DNA of 64,000 bases, from assembly GCA_001557505.1 (NCBI GenBank), contig LSAX01000011.1:806001-870000 (forward strand). Direction: 5' to 3'. Positions within the stretch are counted from its first letter, which is position 1. The number at the start of each line of letters is the position of its first letter. Below are positions 53,392 through 64,000 of the stretch, piece by piece. Made by a program: the position numbers and the translations under genes. This DNA is from Reticulascus tulasneorum (taxonomy: Eukaryota > Ascomycota > Sordariomycetes > Glomerellales > Reticulascaceae). Under the pieces are notes generated by a model. The model worked only from the letters and a program-made list of their open reading frames with translations, did no database searches and had not been told where the DNA came from.

Positions 53392-56300
53392 CTACTCAAA
53401 CTTGCCTCCGCCAAATAGGCCACCCACAGCCTTGACTCTCCTCTCCGCCCCCTTCCATTTCTTCGCCTCCCTCCGCTTCTCCTTCTCCTGCATGGCAGCC
53501 TGTCGCTCAGTCTCCCTTGCCAAGTAGCTGACACCCGATCTCTTCCCTGCACTCTTCTTAATCTTGCCTTCGTCCCCAAACGCCCCAGATTGCGTGGTAA
53601 CCCCTGTGCTACTCGTACTCGAGGTCGACATGAGCGAGTTTGTCGTCGCCCGACGCAACAATGCTGGCACTTTGAAGCTTGACGCGGCGGAGGCAGGCAT
53701 CGCGAAAGCAAGACGCGAGGAGGTGGAGAGGTTTGATGACGATGCGCGCTTGAGTGAGATGCGATCGATGACGGCCGGACGTGCGTTTCGCCGCGAGTTT
53801 CTTCCTGGGCTTTTGCCTGGGCTGTGGTTCTCTTTGTTGCTTCGCGATGTTGAAGGGCGAGACTCGTCGTCCGCGTCACTGTCTGAGCCGAGGTCCGTCG
53901 CAGGAATGACGGACGTGTTCGGCTCTTCCAAAAGACTTGAGAGGGATTCTCGTATCTCTCCAATATTTGACGGCTTCTTGCCATCCTTGGTACGACGCAT
54001 ATTGGCCGGAGCTCGATTACCAGGAAGAACAGTGCCAAGTGGCTGCCTTCCTGCGGCTGGTTGGCTATCCGGTATGGTTTGTCCCTGTGACTGTGACTCC
54101 TCAGTCTCCATTGTCTCGGGGCCAATATCCAAGAAGTCCATTTCATCGCCGCTGCCGCGATCTTCAATGGTGCGCAAGAAAGCCTGGTTCCCGGGATTCT
54201 CTGCAATTTTCTTGACTCGTTCATCAGTAAAGAGGGCTTGCTGCATCTTGGCGAATTGTCGACGTTTCATACGACGACGTGCCTCCCCATCGTCGTCCGA
54301 GTCCGATAGATCATACTCGGCACCTCGCTTGCGGCGTAACATACCAGTCGTGATGTCGTGGAATAGTTTGTCTACCGCCTTCTCATCGCTGGCGCGTTCA
54401 CGGTCACTGTCGGTGTTAGCTTGGATTCCTCTTCCGAGTCCTCGGGTGCACTCACGCGTAGAAGGCCGCAAGCTGGTGCTTATCCGCATCATTGCCAGCC
54501 TCATCATTGATCATTTCCTTCACCGAACCAGCATCGTCATCACTGCTGTCTTCACCATCAACGCCGCCCAGCCCAGCGTACTCATCCTCGGATTCATCAG
54601 CTTGCTCCTGGACCATCTCCTTGGCCTTGCTCTTCTTTCGGTTAAATTCCTCTATGGCTCGCTTCTTTTTCTGCTTCTTCGCAGCCTCCTGCATGGCGGT
54701 GAAGGCAGAAGTGTTGAATCCGAACTCATCCTCATCAGCGCTAGCTTTCGACTCGGTGTCCTCTTCCGGAACAGTGGTCGTGTCTGCCTTCCGCCGAAGC
54801 CTGCCTCTACGCACGAGTGGAGAGTCATTGGGCATGTCAGCTTCTGCGTCTCTGTCGAGGACGAGCGTCTCAACTGTCGAAGCTGGCGGCTCAACGAAGC
54901 GTTGACGCAAAGGAGTGTAGTCTCGCAAGCCTGCATCCTGTGTAGCTTCAATGGAAACTTGTGTGGCATCCTCCTCGCGCAGCAGGCTATCAAAACCATG
55001 CATCTGAGACTGTGAGAAGTGAATTTGTATGCCCTGCGTAGCGCTTGCTGCGGCCCTCTGAGTGTCAACACCTTGGCTGTCAAGAATCATGTCATCAGCA
55101 GGTTCGTTGTCAATATTCGAGAAATTCGAGTCGGGGAAGTTGTCGAAGGTAGGCATGGGTGTTTGGTTGAAGGCACTACCCGGTACAGTCTGGCTGTCGT
55201 CCATGGTGCCAGCAAATATTTGAGTAAGTCCTAAACCGGCCGCCCCCTTGACTGGGAGTCCAGGGATAAATGTCTTCGTAGCAGAGCGAAGGACAGATGT
55301 TGGAACTTTAGGAGAATCTGTGTTCGGTGCCGTGGGAGACTTGAAGACGGTGGTCTTCGGCTTCGGAGTAGCCTCAACGTCATCTTCGTCGTCGGAAACA
55401 ATTTGCAAGTTTTTCTTTTGTCGACGGACGTTTTTGGCTGGAAGATCCATCTCTTCTTCCGAATCCGCGATCCCCAGCTCTTCTGTGTCATCTACTTCCG
55501 CAGACGCCTCAGAGTCATCCTCACCAGCTTCGTCATCCAGGAGTGGATTGCCGACTGTCTCGGCGTCCGATCCATCAACGTTGTCGCCGGCAATTTCGTC
55601 TCCTTCTTCCTCGACTTCCTCTCCATCCTCTTGCTCATCCTCATCTGATCCGGAAAGCTCCACGTCGGCTAAACGCTCAACTTCTTCCTCAGAGCCCTCA
55701 TAATCGTCATCATCTTCGCTATCATCCCAGCCAAGCGGATCAAGCTCTCCATTCTTCTTCCTCTCCTTTCTTTCTTTCTTAGCATCATCTCTTTCCCTGT
55801 CCATGATCTCCTCGGCTTCCAGACGGGCTTTTGCAACAATGTCCTCAACTTCTTGCATCTGGCGTTCACGCTCTTCCTCGGTCTGTATCACAATTCCCTT
55901 CGACTTCAGGATCTCCACACGGCGCTCACGCTCGGTCTTTGCCTGCTGCCGAGCCCGTTGTTGGAGTGAGAATTGGAGCTCAGAAGCTGACATTGCCGAC
56001 TTCTTATCTTTTCTCCGAAGTTCCTTACCGGGAGAACCTACTTGGGCGAGGCGTCGTTGAGCAAACAATGATTTGGACTCGTTGGCTTTCTTCGACGGCA
56101 TGCTGTCAAAAATTGCATCAAGCTTGGTTTTCCTTACTGCCGTAATCTCAAGCTCATCATCCGAGTCAACAGTGACAAAGTTCGTAGACATAGGAGGCAG
56201 CTTTATCCGTACTTGGCGCTTAATTTTGACTGCTTTCATGTCGATTTTCTCGGGAGACTCAATCGCAATAGCCTTTCCCTTTCCCTTTTCAAGCTTCTTC

Positions 56301-57466
56301 GAGACTGCGTCCAGAGCTTCATCGAGGGTGGGTAGCTCATCTAGATCGGGATGTGGACCAATGCCAGTCTCGGTTGTCTCGGCCACCGCTTTGGCTTGAG
56401 GAGGTGTAGTCTTGTCTAGTGGTGGGGAGCTTGGTGGTGTTTCAACATCTTTCATCTCGACATCTGTGTGATGGGCTGATGTGGGAGTAGTGGGCCGACT
56501 AGAACTAGAATTCTTGGTTTGAACAACACCTGCAGGTCTGAAGTTAAATCGTTCGAACAAGCTCGCCTTGGTAATCTTCTTCCTTGTCCTGGCTTCGTGG
56601 GCAAGCTGCATGCTTCGAGCCATTCGCTGCGTCTCTCGGTTTATTTCTTCGATAGCTTTCTTGCTAGCCTTTCTGGTAGGTCGAGCCTCTTGTGTAAGCT
56701 TTATGCCGCCTTCGTCGTCAGCAATGTCCGAAACATTGTCTTCATCCGAATCGCCAAATAGTTCCGCAGCCATGTCCTGACGCGACATTCGCTCCTCTCT
56801 CTTGCGTACTTCTTCGGCCTCCCGTGCCAGTCTTTCTTGTCGTTTGCGTTCCACAAGGGCTTGGAATCGTGCATTGTTCTTGAGATTAGGCAGCTCATTC
56901 TCCGTGTCTGATCCATCGTGTTCGCCTGCTTTGGCTGGCGAGTGTCGATCTGGAGAGACGAAAAGTCCTGGGCTCGACCTAGCTACGGGACTGCTTGCAT
57001 CGGGCGTGGCTTCGCGTGGTTTTCTCTGTGTAAGCCGCCGGGGAGCAATTGGAATGTCCTCATCCTCATCGGCAGCCTCTGCGTCATGCATCACCGCATC
57101 GCCGGTGCTATCCTCTGGCATTTCTTCAGATTGCATTCTTCGCTCAATGCGATCCTGGAAAGTTTCGACCGGTTTGGACGTAGACTGCTCAGTAGCGGGG
57201 GCAGATACTTGCATTCGTGCAGCAAGACGTCCTCGAGGACGAACAACGTCGTCGTCGTCGGAGTTCTCTGAAGCCGTAGCCTCGTCTTGAGCCGACCCCG
57301 CGTGCTTGAGGGTAGTTTCGTGCCTGCGAGAAGCTTGTCGAGGCTCGTCCTCATCCGAGCTGGTGTCAATTGCGGCGAGACGTGCTTCAATCCGTGATCG
57401 CGGTGAAAGCTGCATCTCTGGAGGGGAGCTAGCCTCCAACGGCGTGGTCGCTCGTGGTGAAGCCAT
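53392..57466 (-). CDS. MRC1: Replication checkpoint mediator Mrc1 (claspin)
   Basis: Two exons, 57466-54456 and 54406-53392, across a 49-nt intron (GTGAGT donor, GCTAAC branch), giving 1341 residues. The protein is highly acidic with long charged helices. The MRC1-like domain (about 905-1050) is recognisable: EDEYAGLGGVDGEDSSDDD, DKHQLAAFYADRERASDEKA and VDKLFHDITTGMLRRKRG; the intron cuts inside this domain. An upstream helix-rich region (about 490-590) contains SASELQFSLQQRARQQAK and ELDPLGWDDSEDD. Several SQ/TQ sites (for example DEATQVSIEATQD, ASATQGIQ) are candidate Mec1/ATR targets. Mrc1 travels with the fork, couples helicase and polymerase, and passes the checkpoint signal to Rad53. 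Start: ATG at 57466; TTG further upstream rejected. MluI-box-like sites lie upstream. Confidence 0.92.
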
Positions 57467-57971
57467 TGCAGGCCTCAACTCGTTTGAATGTTGCTAGTTT
57501 AGGACGATCAAGTCATTTCAATGTAGAAAGTGTGCTAGAACAAGCTTAAAGATGCTGGTGTTGTGGTGGTGGTCATGGGTACGCAACGTTATGTGGTGGG
57601 TTATTGTAAGTACTAATGGAGCTCCAGGACGCGTTGACGCGCCACGGGTTGAGTTATCGCGTCAGGCGCGCCGATAAGCCCGCCACGCCACCTCCGGTCC
57701 CACTAACCAGTGACCTGCAGTACATAATTATCTCTGTAACTCGCATAATTAAGAGGTACCACGATAATTTAGTGCACTGAGCATCACGGCGAGCTCAGGT
57801 ACCTACAGTGCAACAACAAATCCCGCTCAGCATTGGCAATACCTTCCGACACCTAGAAGGTGACGTGACTATCTGATTTCTCAATATCAGAGACGCTATT
57901 GTGAGGGGGCAATAACATGCAGAAGTGCTCGCAACCGTAATCCATGCTCCTATACCAATCCACCGTAAACC
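57467..57971. promoter_or_regulatory. MRC1 promoter interval
   Basis: 505 nt upstream of MRC1 and downstream of the CorA-like gene. Contains the G1/S-type elements listed separately. Confidence 0.5.
57629..57672. promoter_or_regulatory. Cluster of MluI-box-like (ACGCG) elements
   Basis: ACGCGT at 57629-57634, ACGCG at 57637-57641, CGCGT (reverse ACGCG) at 57658-57662, and the palindrome GGCGCGCC at 57665-57672, all 163-206 nt upstream of the MRC1 start. ACGCGT is the MCB element bound by MBF, which drives G1/S genes in yeasts. MRC1 is a replication gene, so the match is sensible; binding is inferred. Confidence 0.5.
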
Positions 57972-59651
57972 TTAACTGTATGACTTCGTCTCCGTATCAT
58001 GCTTCTTCAACCTATCCATCCGCTCCCTCACCGATTGATTGAAGGTATCCAAACTCCACGCCGTCCCGTTATCATTATATCCGAAATCCAGGATATAATA
58101 CCCAAGAAGCACCACTGCAATAAGAGGTATAGCTGTCGCGAAATACTGCCAGAATTTATCCCCGCCAGGCGCGTACGGCTCCGTCATGCTGAATACGGAG
58201 GACATGTACGCCAACGGGATGAAGACCAGACCCAGTAGCGTCACGGCTTTGGTGCTCTTCGTCTCGCGAATGCTGCGCTGCTGTTCTTTGTAGGCTTGCC
58301 GATTGCCTGTGATGCCGGCGAGACCCGTCACTGCTGCGTTGAGAGATTCGGTCCGGTGGCGTAGTTCGCGAAACCGAAGGTAGAGGAACTGGTAGTCCGC
58401 TGTGCAGTCTTGCCATAACAAGTTCAAAGGCGAGACGCCGGCTATTGGCGAAGGAGAGGAGGCAGGCATGGGTAAGGCACCTGGGTGGCCGACTTGAATG
58501 CCGAGTTGCAGCATGATACTCTCCAGGTCTTCCAAGTACTCGCCCGTCCGCCGCTCCCAGCCCTGCATGTCGCTCCACAGCGCCTCGACTTTATTCATCG
58601 GCATTTTGGCCAGATCCTGTTTGCGCGTGAGGCCGCGTTGTACGGCGGAGAGGGTGGAGCGTAGGTGCTCTGCCTGTTTAAGGTAATGAGAAGCCACTAT
58701 CTTCTTCACGAAGATGGCTACGGCGTCTGGTTTTGCAAAACTGACGAGGCGCGAGTGCGTCTGGAGATAGAAGGCCAGATCGTCGCAGAGCGACGTCCGT
58801 GGGGGGCCCGAACGGGTGCTGTCTAGCCGCACTCGGATTTGCTCCTCTTCGGGCACGAAGTCGAGATATCCTCCTTGGTAGGGCCAAGTTTTGACGGGAA
58901 ACTCTTTTTTGTAACCTTCACCTGTGCGGATGTTGCGGACGGGTGGATCGCATAGTACGAGACCTGTTGGTTAACAATCGTTGGTTGGAAATGGAGAGCA
59001 CAGGAGAGGCTTACAGTCCCATCCGCCACCCTCAGTCTGCCTAGACCAAACTCCGCACTTTCGCCTGACAACTCCCACATCTAGGTAGTGGTCGATGTCA
59101 TCCGGGGAGTTGTCCCATCTCAAATCCCTGGACACGCCGATGTGCCGCCCCGTAGCGGCACACACCCAGCGAAAACTGGACGGCTCGGTGTTGAACGTCA
59201 CGGGCTCATAGTACCTCATCTCCAGATGCCCTCGGCATTGGACGACCGAGGGTAGCGGGATGCCATCATTCTCTCCCCTCCAGGTCATGTTGTGAACCAC
59301 GACCCGCTCATGCTCAACGAAGAACGACGGATGTAGGGAGAAATGATTGCCCAACACACCCGCGAAGCCGGGACCCATCCCCTCTAGGATGAAGACATTC
59401 CGCCCACCGCGAGTCGCGGAGGTGTTGAGATGCTCTTGTAATGACGATGGGTTCTCAAACTCGGCTATCTTGGCGACAGACTCATCTTGCTGGACTTGGA
59501 GCTCAACAACCCGTACGCCTTGGTCCGTGTACGGTATCCTTTGGACAATCGCTTTGGGATCGCGTTGTCTTAAACGCGGATCAGAGCGACATAGAGACTT
59601 GACAAAAGATTTGTAGTCGCCCTCTGCAAGCCATCCACCATCCTTTTCCAT
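57972..59651 (-). CDS. CorA-like membrane protein lacking the GMN motif
   Basis: Two exons, 59651-59015 and 58963-57972, across a 51-nt intron (GTAAGC donor, CAG acceptor), giving 542 residues. The N-terminal two thirds are a large cytosolic domain with HSRLVSFAKPDAVAIFVKKI and a long helix typical of fungal CorA-like proteins (NAAVTGLAGITGNRQAYKEQ, then RSIRETKSTKAVTLLGLVFI). Two C-terminal membrane spans lie at about 452-470 and 485-508. In true CorA magnesium channels span 1 ends in GMN; here the position reads VFSM-TEPYAPGG, so ion selectivity is doubtful. The fungal CorA-like group is large and mostly uncharacterised. Magnesium transport should not be assumed. Confidence 0.85.
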
Positions 59652-60152
59652 CTCGAGAACTTGGTGTTTTCATTCCCACAACACGTGTTTCTTTGTCGCT
59701 GGCAAATGAACACCAGCTTTGCGCTCTTCAGCTCATGGAAAAGAAAGATGCAACTGGAGGTGTCAAAGATGTAGAAACCCCTTCAGAGCCTTATACTCAG
59801 AATTTGAGTCATCGGGAGAGTTGCACGAGGCTGTGTGAATTATTGGCACCGATGTCACAGAAGTGTCGAATCTGGGTGAGGCCCCAATGTTTAACGAACT
59901 TGAGGTCAGGAGATCTAATTACGGGAGCGCATTACCCCCCGGCTCAGCCCCGTTCGGGCACCGAAGCCTGCGCCCCATGCTCAAATCGTCAGCTCTAATT
60001 CCTTCTTCAACCCATTTGTACATTCGTTTATACACATGCAACCATGATCGCCCCGCAGAGTTGCGCAAGTGTAGCCATCTCGGTGAGGGCATACAGTCAT
60101 TGAATTCTATTAAGTAAGATCTTCATCACCATCCCATGCTAGAAACGCCACT
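59652..60152. other. Intergenic, no gene seen
   Basis: Upstream of the CorA-like gene and downstream of the PLC-like gene. Short frames only. Confidence 0.5.
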
Positions 60153-61127
60153 TCAAAGCCCATTAAGCAGATTCTGCGCCTTCATCGATTCTCCCACATT
60201 GATCCAGTCGAGCTGCTCGCATCGTCAGCATGTTTCGCGCTTCAACTCGAGCTCATAAGTTGGTCACTCACCAGTATCACATTCGGCTTGCGGCCCCACA
60301 TCCCTTGGCATAGCTTGACTTGTTTGTCGATCGAGCCAACCGAATTTGTCGTCGGCGCGTTGATTTGATCCGGTATTTTGACTCCGATGAACGGGATCTC
60401 AAAGTTGAGGAAGTGGTTCACAATGTACATGTACGAGTTGGGATTTACACCGCTTGGTCGATCGATGTTACATCTCGGAAAGTTTTTATCTGTTTCGCCG
60501 AAAGGTGTCTCCCAGTAGTAATCGAATTCCGGAATGATGTAGTTCACCCTGTTGATGTCGGAGTTGTAGTCTATTTCAGTCAGCTCAGCTCGATCACTGC
60601 AAACACCGTCCCGGGCGAGGCGTACCCATAAACACAACTAGCCTTGTTCCATCGTCGATCAGCTTCTGAAGAGTTGGCCATTGGCTGAGTGCTAGCCTTC
60701 CATTCGGTCGAAAGACATATTTCTCCAAGTCGGTGCTTCTGAACGCATCTGCAAACTGCGTGATCGGGAGCGCATCGATGTTTGTCAACAAGAGCGTGAC
60801 AACATCTCTTGGGTGGGCATCGATCCAATCCGCAAGCTCGTCCAAGTACTTGGTCAGAGGCCCTTCGTCCAAGAGGGCGCATTCGGTATGACACATCTGG
60901 ATCTGGCCGTCCTTGTTTTGCGTTTGCGCCGTAACAAACCTGACTCCCAGATTGAGTTGATCAGTCAACGACAAGTATTGGTTATGAGCCGGTCCAAATC
61001 CAGTGAACGCGCTATTATGGGATCCCAAGAAAGTTACATCAGAGTACTTCCTCCCACAGAGAGCATTGTTGCCGTTGCAGGCGGCTGCCACGCCAGCAAG
61101 GCCGAGTACAAGATTTGCGGAACGCAT
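60153..61127 (-). CDS. Secreted PLC-like phosphodiesterase
   Basis: Three exons, 61127-60626, 60570-60272 and 60212-60153, giving 286 residues; both introns (55 and 59 nt) keep frame. A signal peptide covers about residues 1-17 (MRSANLVLGLAGVAAAC). The PI-PLC X-type barrel follows: VTFLGSHNSAF (first catalytic His), NLGVRFVTAQTQ, MCHTECALLDEGPLTKYLDE (second His), WIDAHPRDVVTLLLTN, LIDDGTRLVVFMDYNSD and INVGESMKAQNLLNG at the C-terminus. No calcium-binding EF-hand or C2 domain is present, so it belongs to the bacterial-type/fungal secreted group, which cleaves phosphoinositides or GPI-like lipids in characterised members. Actual substrate unknown. The ATG at 61127 is chosen because it begins the signal peptide. 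Confidence 0.9.
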
Positions 61128-64000
61128 TTTGGACGATCCACGGAGCAAATGGAAGATTGTTAAGAAGAGGACGATGGGCTGGATCTCACAGGGATGGAAG
61201 GGAGCGGGAGATATATGTGATGCGGTCCCAACAACTTGGGTCTCCTTTACGACCGATTAAATCGGTCCGCGAATCAGTCGCAGTGTATCATTGCGCACTT
61301 GCGGATGGTTAAATAGGTCAACCGAGGAGGTTAAGAAGGGTTCATGATAGGTGACAGGGGCTGAGACCTCATATGGCGGGGAACGCCACCCATAGGTTCT
61401 CGTGGAAACATGTGAGCAGTGCTGTTCCAAGACATGTCTTCTCTCACATAGTGCCGCATCTCGGTCCTGTGATTGGATATGCGAGATCTTGGAGGCATAA
61501 AGGATTTGGCCGAGTGGACATCTGTCCGGCATGACATGCCTGCCCAGCAGGGTTGCTTTGCCACTTCATATGCGCTGCTCTACGGCGAGTGCTGGCCAGA
61601 CTTCAACCTCTTGGCCACGGATCAGGAATCGGCACCGCCGCGTACATTCCTGGGCTCTCCAGCCCTCTTCCCGCGGCGGCTGGTCTGCGATAGAGTGAGC
61701 GTCGACGTCGCTATATCATGCCAGGTCGCCAATCTTATAGGTGCGCCACACTTGTGGTACTCATAGGTGATCGGCGCTGCCATTTGATGGCGGGTTGCGT
61801 ATGATGAAACTTGGGGGTCGAGGGCGGCTGGCCACTGACAAGAGAGAATCAGTTGGCGACCGAAAGCAAGTCGAATCGACCCAGTCGGCTCAATCACAGG
61901 GGCGCCACAGGGGTCGGCTGCCCCTGGCTAAGACTCCAAAGGGATCAGCTGCGCCACCAGCCAGGGTGCCAATGCCGGCACTCTCCAATCATTCGCCGTC
62001 ACCTTTTCTCGACTTCAATCTCCTGCTCTTTCGAGACTCGTCTTGGTATCAACCATTTATGAGGAAGAGTAGAACATGCCATTTTACTCCTCATTTGAAG
62101 TCATTTCCCTCTCACATGCTAGCTCTCTCTTGTCTCGGTATTTCGCCAATGACCTACGCAGCGATGCATTACTACTCAAGCATGTAACGTTCCTAGACAG
62201 ATAGCCAACAAGCAGCTGCATACTCAGCATGACTCCCTTTAGTCGCCGCAGCTCGCGTACCCAAATGGACGACTCTGTCTGAATGCCATGAGAATTAAAC
62301 TCTAGCAACCCCCGGTTCACTTCTTGACCAAAGTTCCACAGCCAACTACCAGCAGTTAAAGATGTTGTCCCCATAGACGGGTCGGCGTGAACGCGGGCTC
62401 TTGCGATTTGAACCAGGATCTGGAAGCCCCGTGGATGCAAGGAGGATAATGCCTGGTGATCCATAATGTAGGTGCATTTGAGAGGAGGAAATTCATGCTT
62501 CTGGGAGACGTGGTGTCCAGCACAAAGTAGAGAAAGCGTTTCTCCGATCTTTTTTAGTGTTTACAACATCAAAGTCGATGCCAACAGACACGCCTTCGTT
62601 GTCTCGGATATTCACGCGCCAAACATCCCGATGCTTGCTTGCTTTAATACTGTGAAATAAAAAACCGCAGGGTAGCCCGAACTAGATTCAACTACAATAT
62701 GCGGCTCCGATTAGTAACTAAAAATTCGAGGTACAGCTCATGCATGAGGCCAACTCTTATACTTTACTCCTGTGGTCAACATGAAGAAGATTTCAAGAAG
62801 GGTCTTAGTCATCTGGACTGAGGCTACTTGGCTCCAGTCTCGGGGAGTTCCTGACTTATAGCATCTGAAGCTCATGTTGATGCCATCTGGGACCGCTGAG
62901 AGTCCTCTGCTCTTCAGTGTGTGGGGAACGCATGATGTTGCTGGCATCAGCCATATATCTTAGAGGCCGATACGCAGAAGGTTGGCAAGGCCTTTCTGAA
63001 GGTAGGATGTAGTAGAATGCATTGGATACCGCGCTCGGTCTTCTCGCTGCACTTGCTTCCGAAGTGTACATCTGAGTGGCTAACTACATATAGACACTGT
63101 TTTGAATGAAATAGATGGGTGATAATGCTGTATAGTCCTTAATAGTATCATTGGCATACCTTTGGACGCGGTTGAGTGCGAGACTCGAGGTCAGGTGCGC
63201 AGCTGATCCGTACGACAAGTAATTAGTCCTGCAGCGGGCCGCGCATGTGTAACTCGCCTACACTGCAATTTTAACACACTTGAAGGGCATCCTCTAGCCC
63301 GAGTACGCAACCAGTGGAGTGCAACCAATTAGAAATCCAACCATGATGCTCAGCAAAAAAAACATGATCATCTCTAAAGCTTCCAATGATAACGCTCGCG
63401 GCAGCGGGATGTATCTACGGCCATCCGCAATGCTAACTTACCTAACCTCGCCGAGAGGACACGAATTGGTCGGCTTCGGGATACCGCAAGAATCTGCTGG
63501 ACTTGCAACAGACCCCACCAAGATCTCGATGTCGTGCCGAACCGGACCCCCTTCCACGTCAACGGCGTCTCTGCGCGCATGCCGGAAAGGGCGGCCATTT
63601 GCGAGATCGCACAAGATCAGTTTCTTGATCGGGATGCATCTGCAGCCCGTACTCCAGAAGAAAGAGCCTGGGCGAGAGAGCAGGATTGCGAACAGCGACC
63701 GGGAAGACCAGTAATTGCACCCCCCAAAATCATCCGAGGATTCCGCTCCGAGGTGGCCGGCCAGCCAATCATTACCCCAACTGCCCCGCCATAAGCGACC
63801 CTGCAAGCCCCCTAACGGGACAAGATGGCGCTTTTTGGTGTCGATAGTTGTGCATTTGCAGCCGATAGTGGGATGGATGGCGATAGAGGGGTCGTCGTGA
63901 TTACCTGAGATTTTGGCTGGCCTGCCCTTCCATGTGAACGCGAATCCCACGACATCCGCACTTCGCGCGCCACTACACAGGGACATTCCCGTAAACTCGC
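61128..64000. other. 2.9-kb region without a resolved gene
   Basis: No gene I can support. On the minus strand at about 63440-63985 a long open frame with a GTAAGT donor near its end hints at an incompletely visible gene running in from beyond the window, but frame choice and family are unresolved (see findings). Confidence 0.4.

Noticed and set aside
53564..55015. 483-codon plus-strand open frame opposite MRC1
   Set aside because: Shadow of the minus-strand gene: Ser-rich runs mirror the Glu/Asp codons of MRC1, and no domain or splice pattern is present.

Overview
This window is nuclear DNA from a filamentous ascomycete fungus (Pezizomycotina, most likely Sordariomycetes). The evidence is short introns of roughly 50-200 nt with GTRNGT donors, CTRAC/CTGAC branch points and YAG acceptors; a calcium-dependent NADPH oxidase of the NoxC type; a bifunctional HisHF (HIS7) enzyme; and fungal-specific families (Vps62-like, PalI/SUR7-like, CorA-like, GPI-anchored repeat protein). 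The genus cannot be fixed from the sequence alone. I resolved 25 protein-coding genes, most with exact exon boundaries checked by reading-frame continuity. I saw no convincing tRNA or rRNA gene, transposon or CRISPR array.

Layout. 1-2403 holds no recognisable gene. 2404-4322 (-) is a coiled-coil protein. 5882-7950 holds a divergent ribosomal protein pair, RPL30 (-) and RPL10 (+). 9536-16285 holds two large orphan fungal proteins (+). 16937-20553 (-) holds a Vps62-like protein and a TFIIIC triple-barrel subunit. 21033-22726 (+) is HIS7. 23086-24048 (-) is ornithine decarboxylase antizyme, whose two reading frames join at a TCC-TGA +1 frameshift site. 26600-32579 holds a Yippee-like protein, a Dug1/CNDP-type dipeptidase and the cleavage/polyadenylation factor Mpe1. 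33107-35465 holds GET3 and an orphan. 36658-41468 holds a PalI/SUR7-like membrane protein, a small orphan and 5-hydroxyisourate hydrolase. 42568-46534 holds NoxC and a secreted, probably GPI-anchored protein built of three nearly identical modules. 47682-61127 is a run of minus-strand genes: low-complexity orphan, mitochondrial FMT1, orphan, MRC1 (replication checkpoint mediator), CorA-like protein and secreted PLC-like phosphodiesterase. 61128-64000 has no resolved gene.

The genes do not form a biosynthetic cluster. They are a typical housekeeping mix: translation (RPL10, RPL30, FMT1), transcription and RNA processing (TFIIIC subunit, Mpe1), amino-acid and polyamine metabolism (HIS7, antizyme, dipeptidase), membrane-protein insertion (Get3), genome stability (Mrc1), redox signalling (NoxC) and cell-surface or secreted proteins. 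The most striking features are the antizyme +1 frameshift, the exact three-fold repeat of the GPI protein, a 12-nt micro-exon in RPL30, a cluster of MluI-box-like elements upstream of MRC1, and a 20-21 bp periodic repeat near 48.7 kb.
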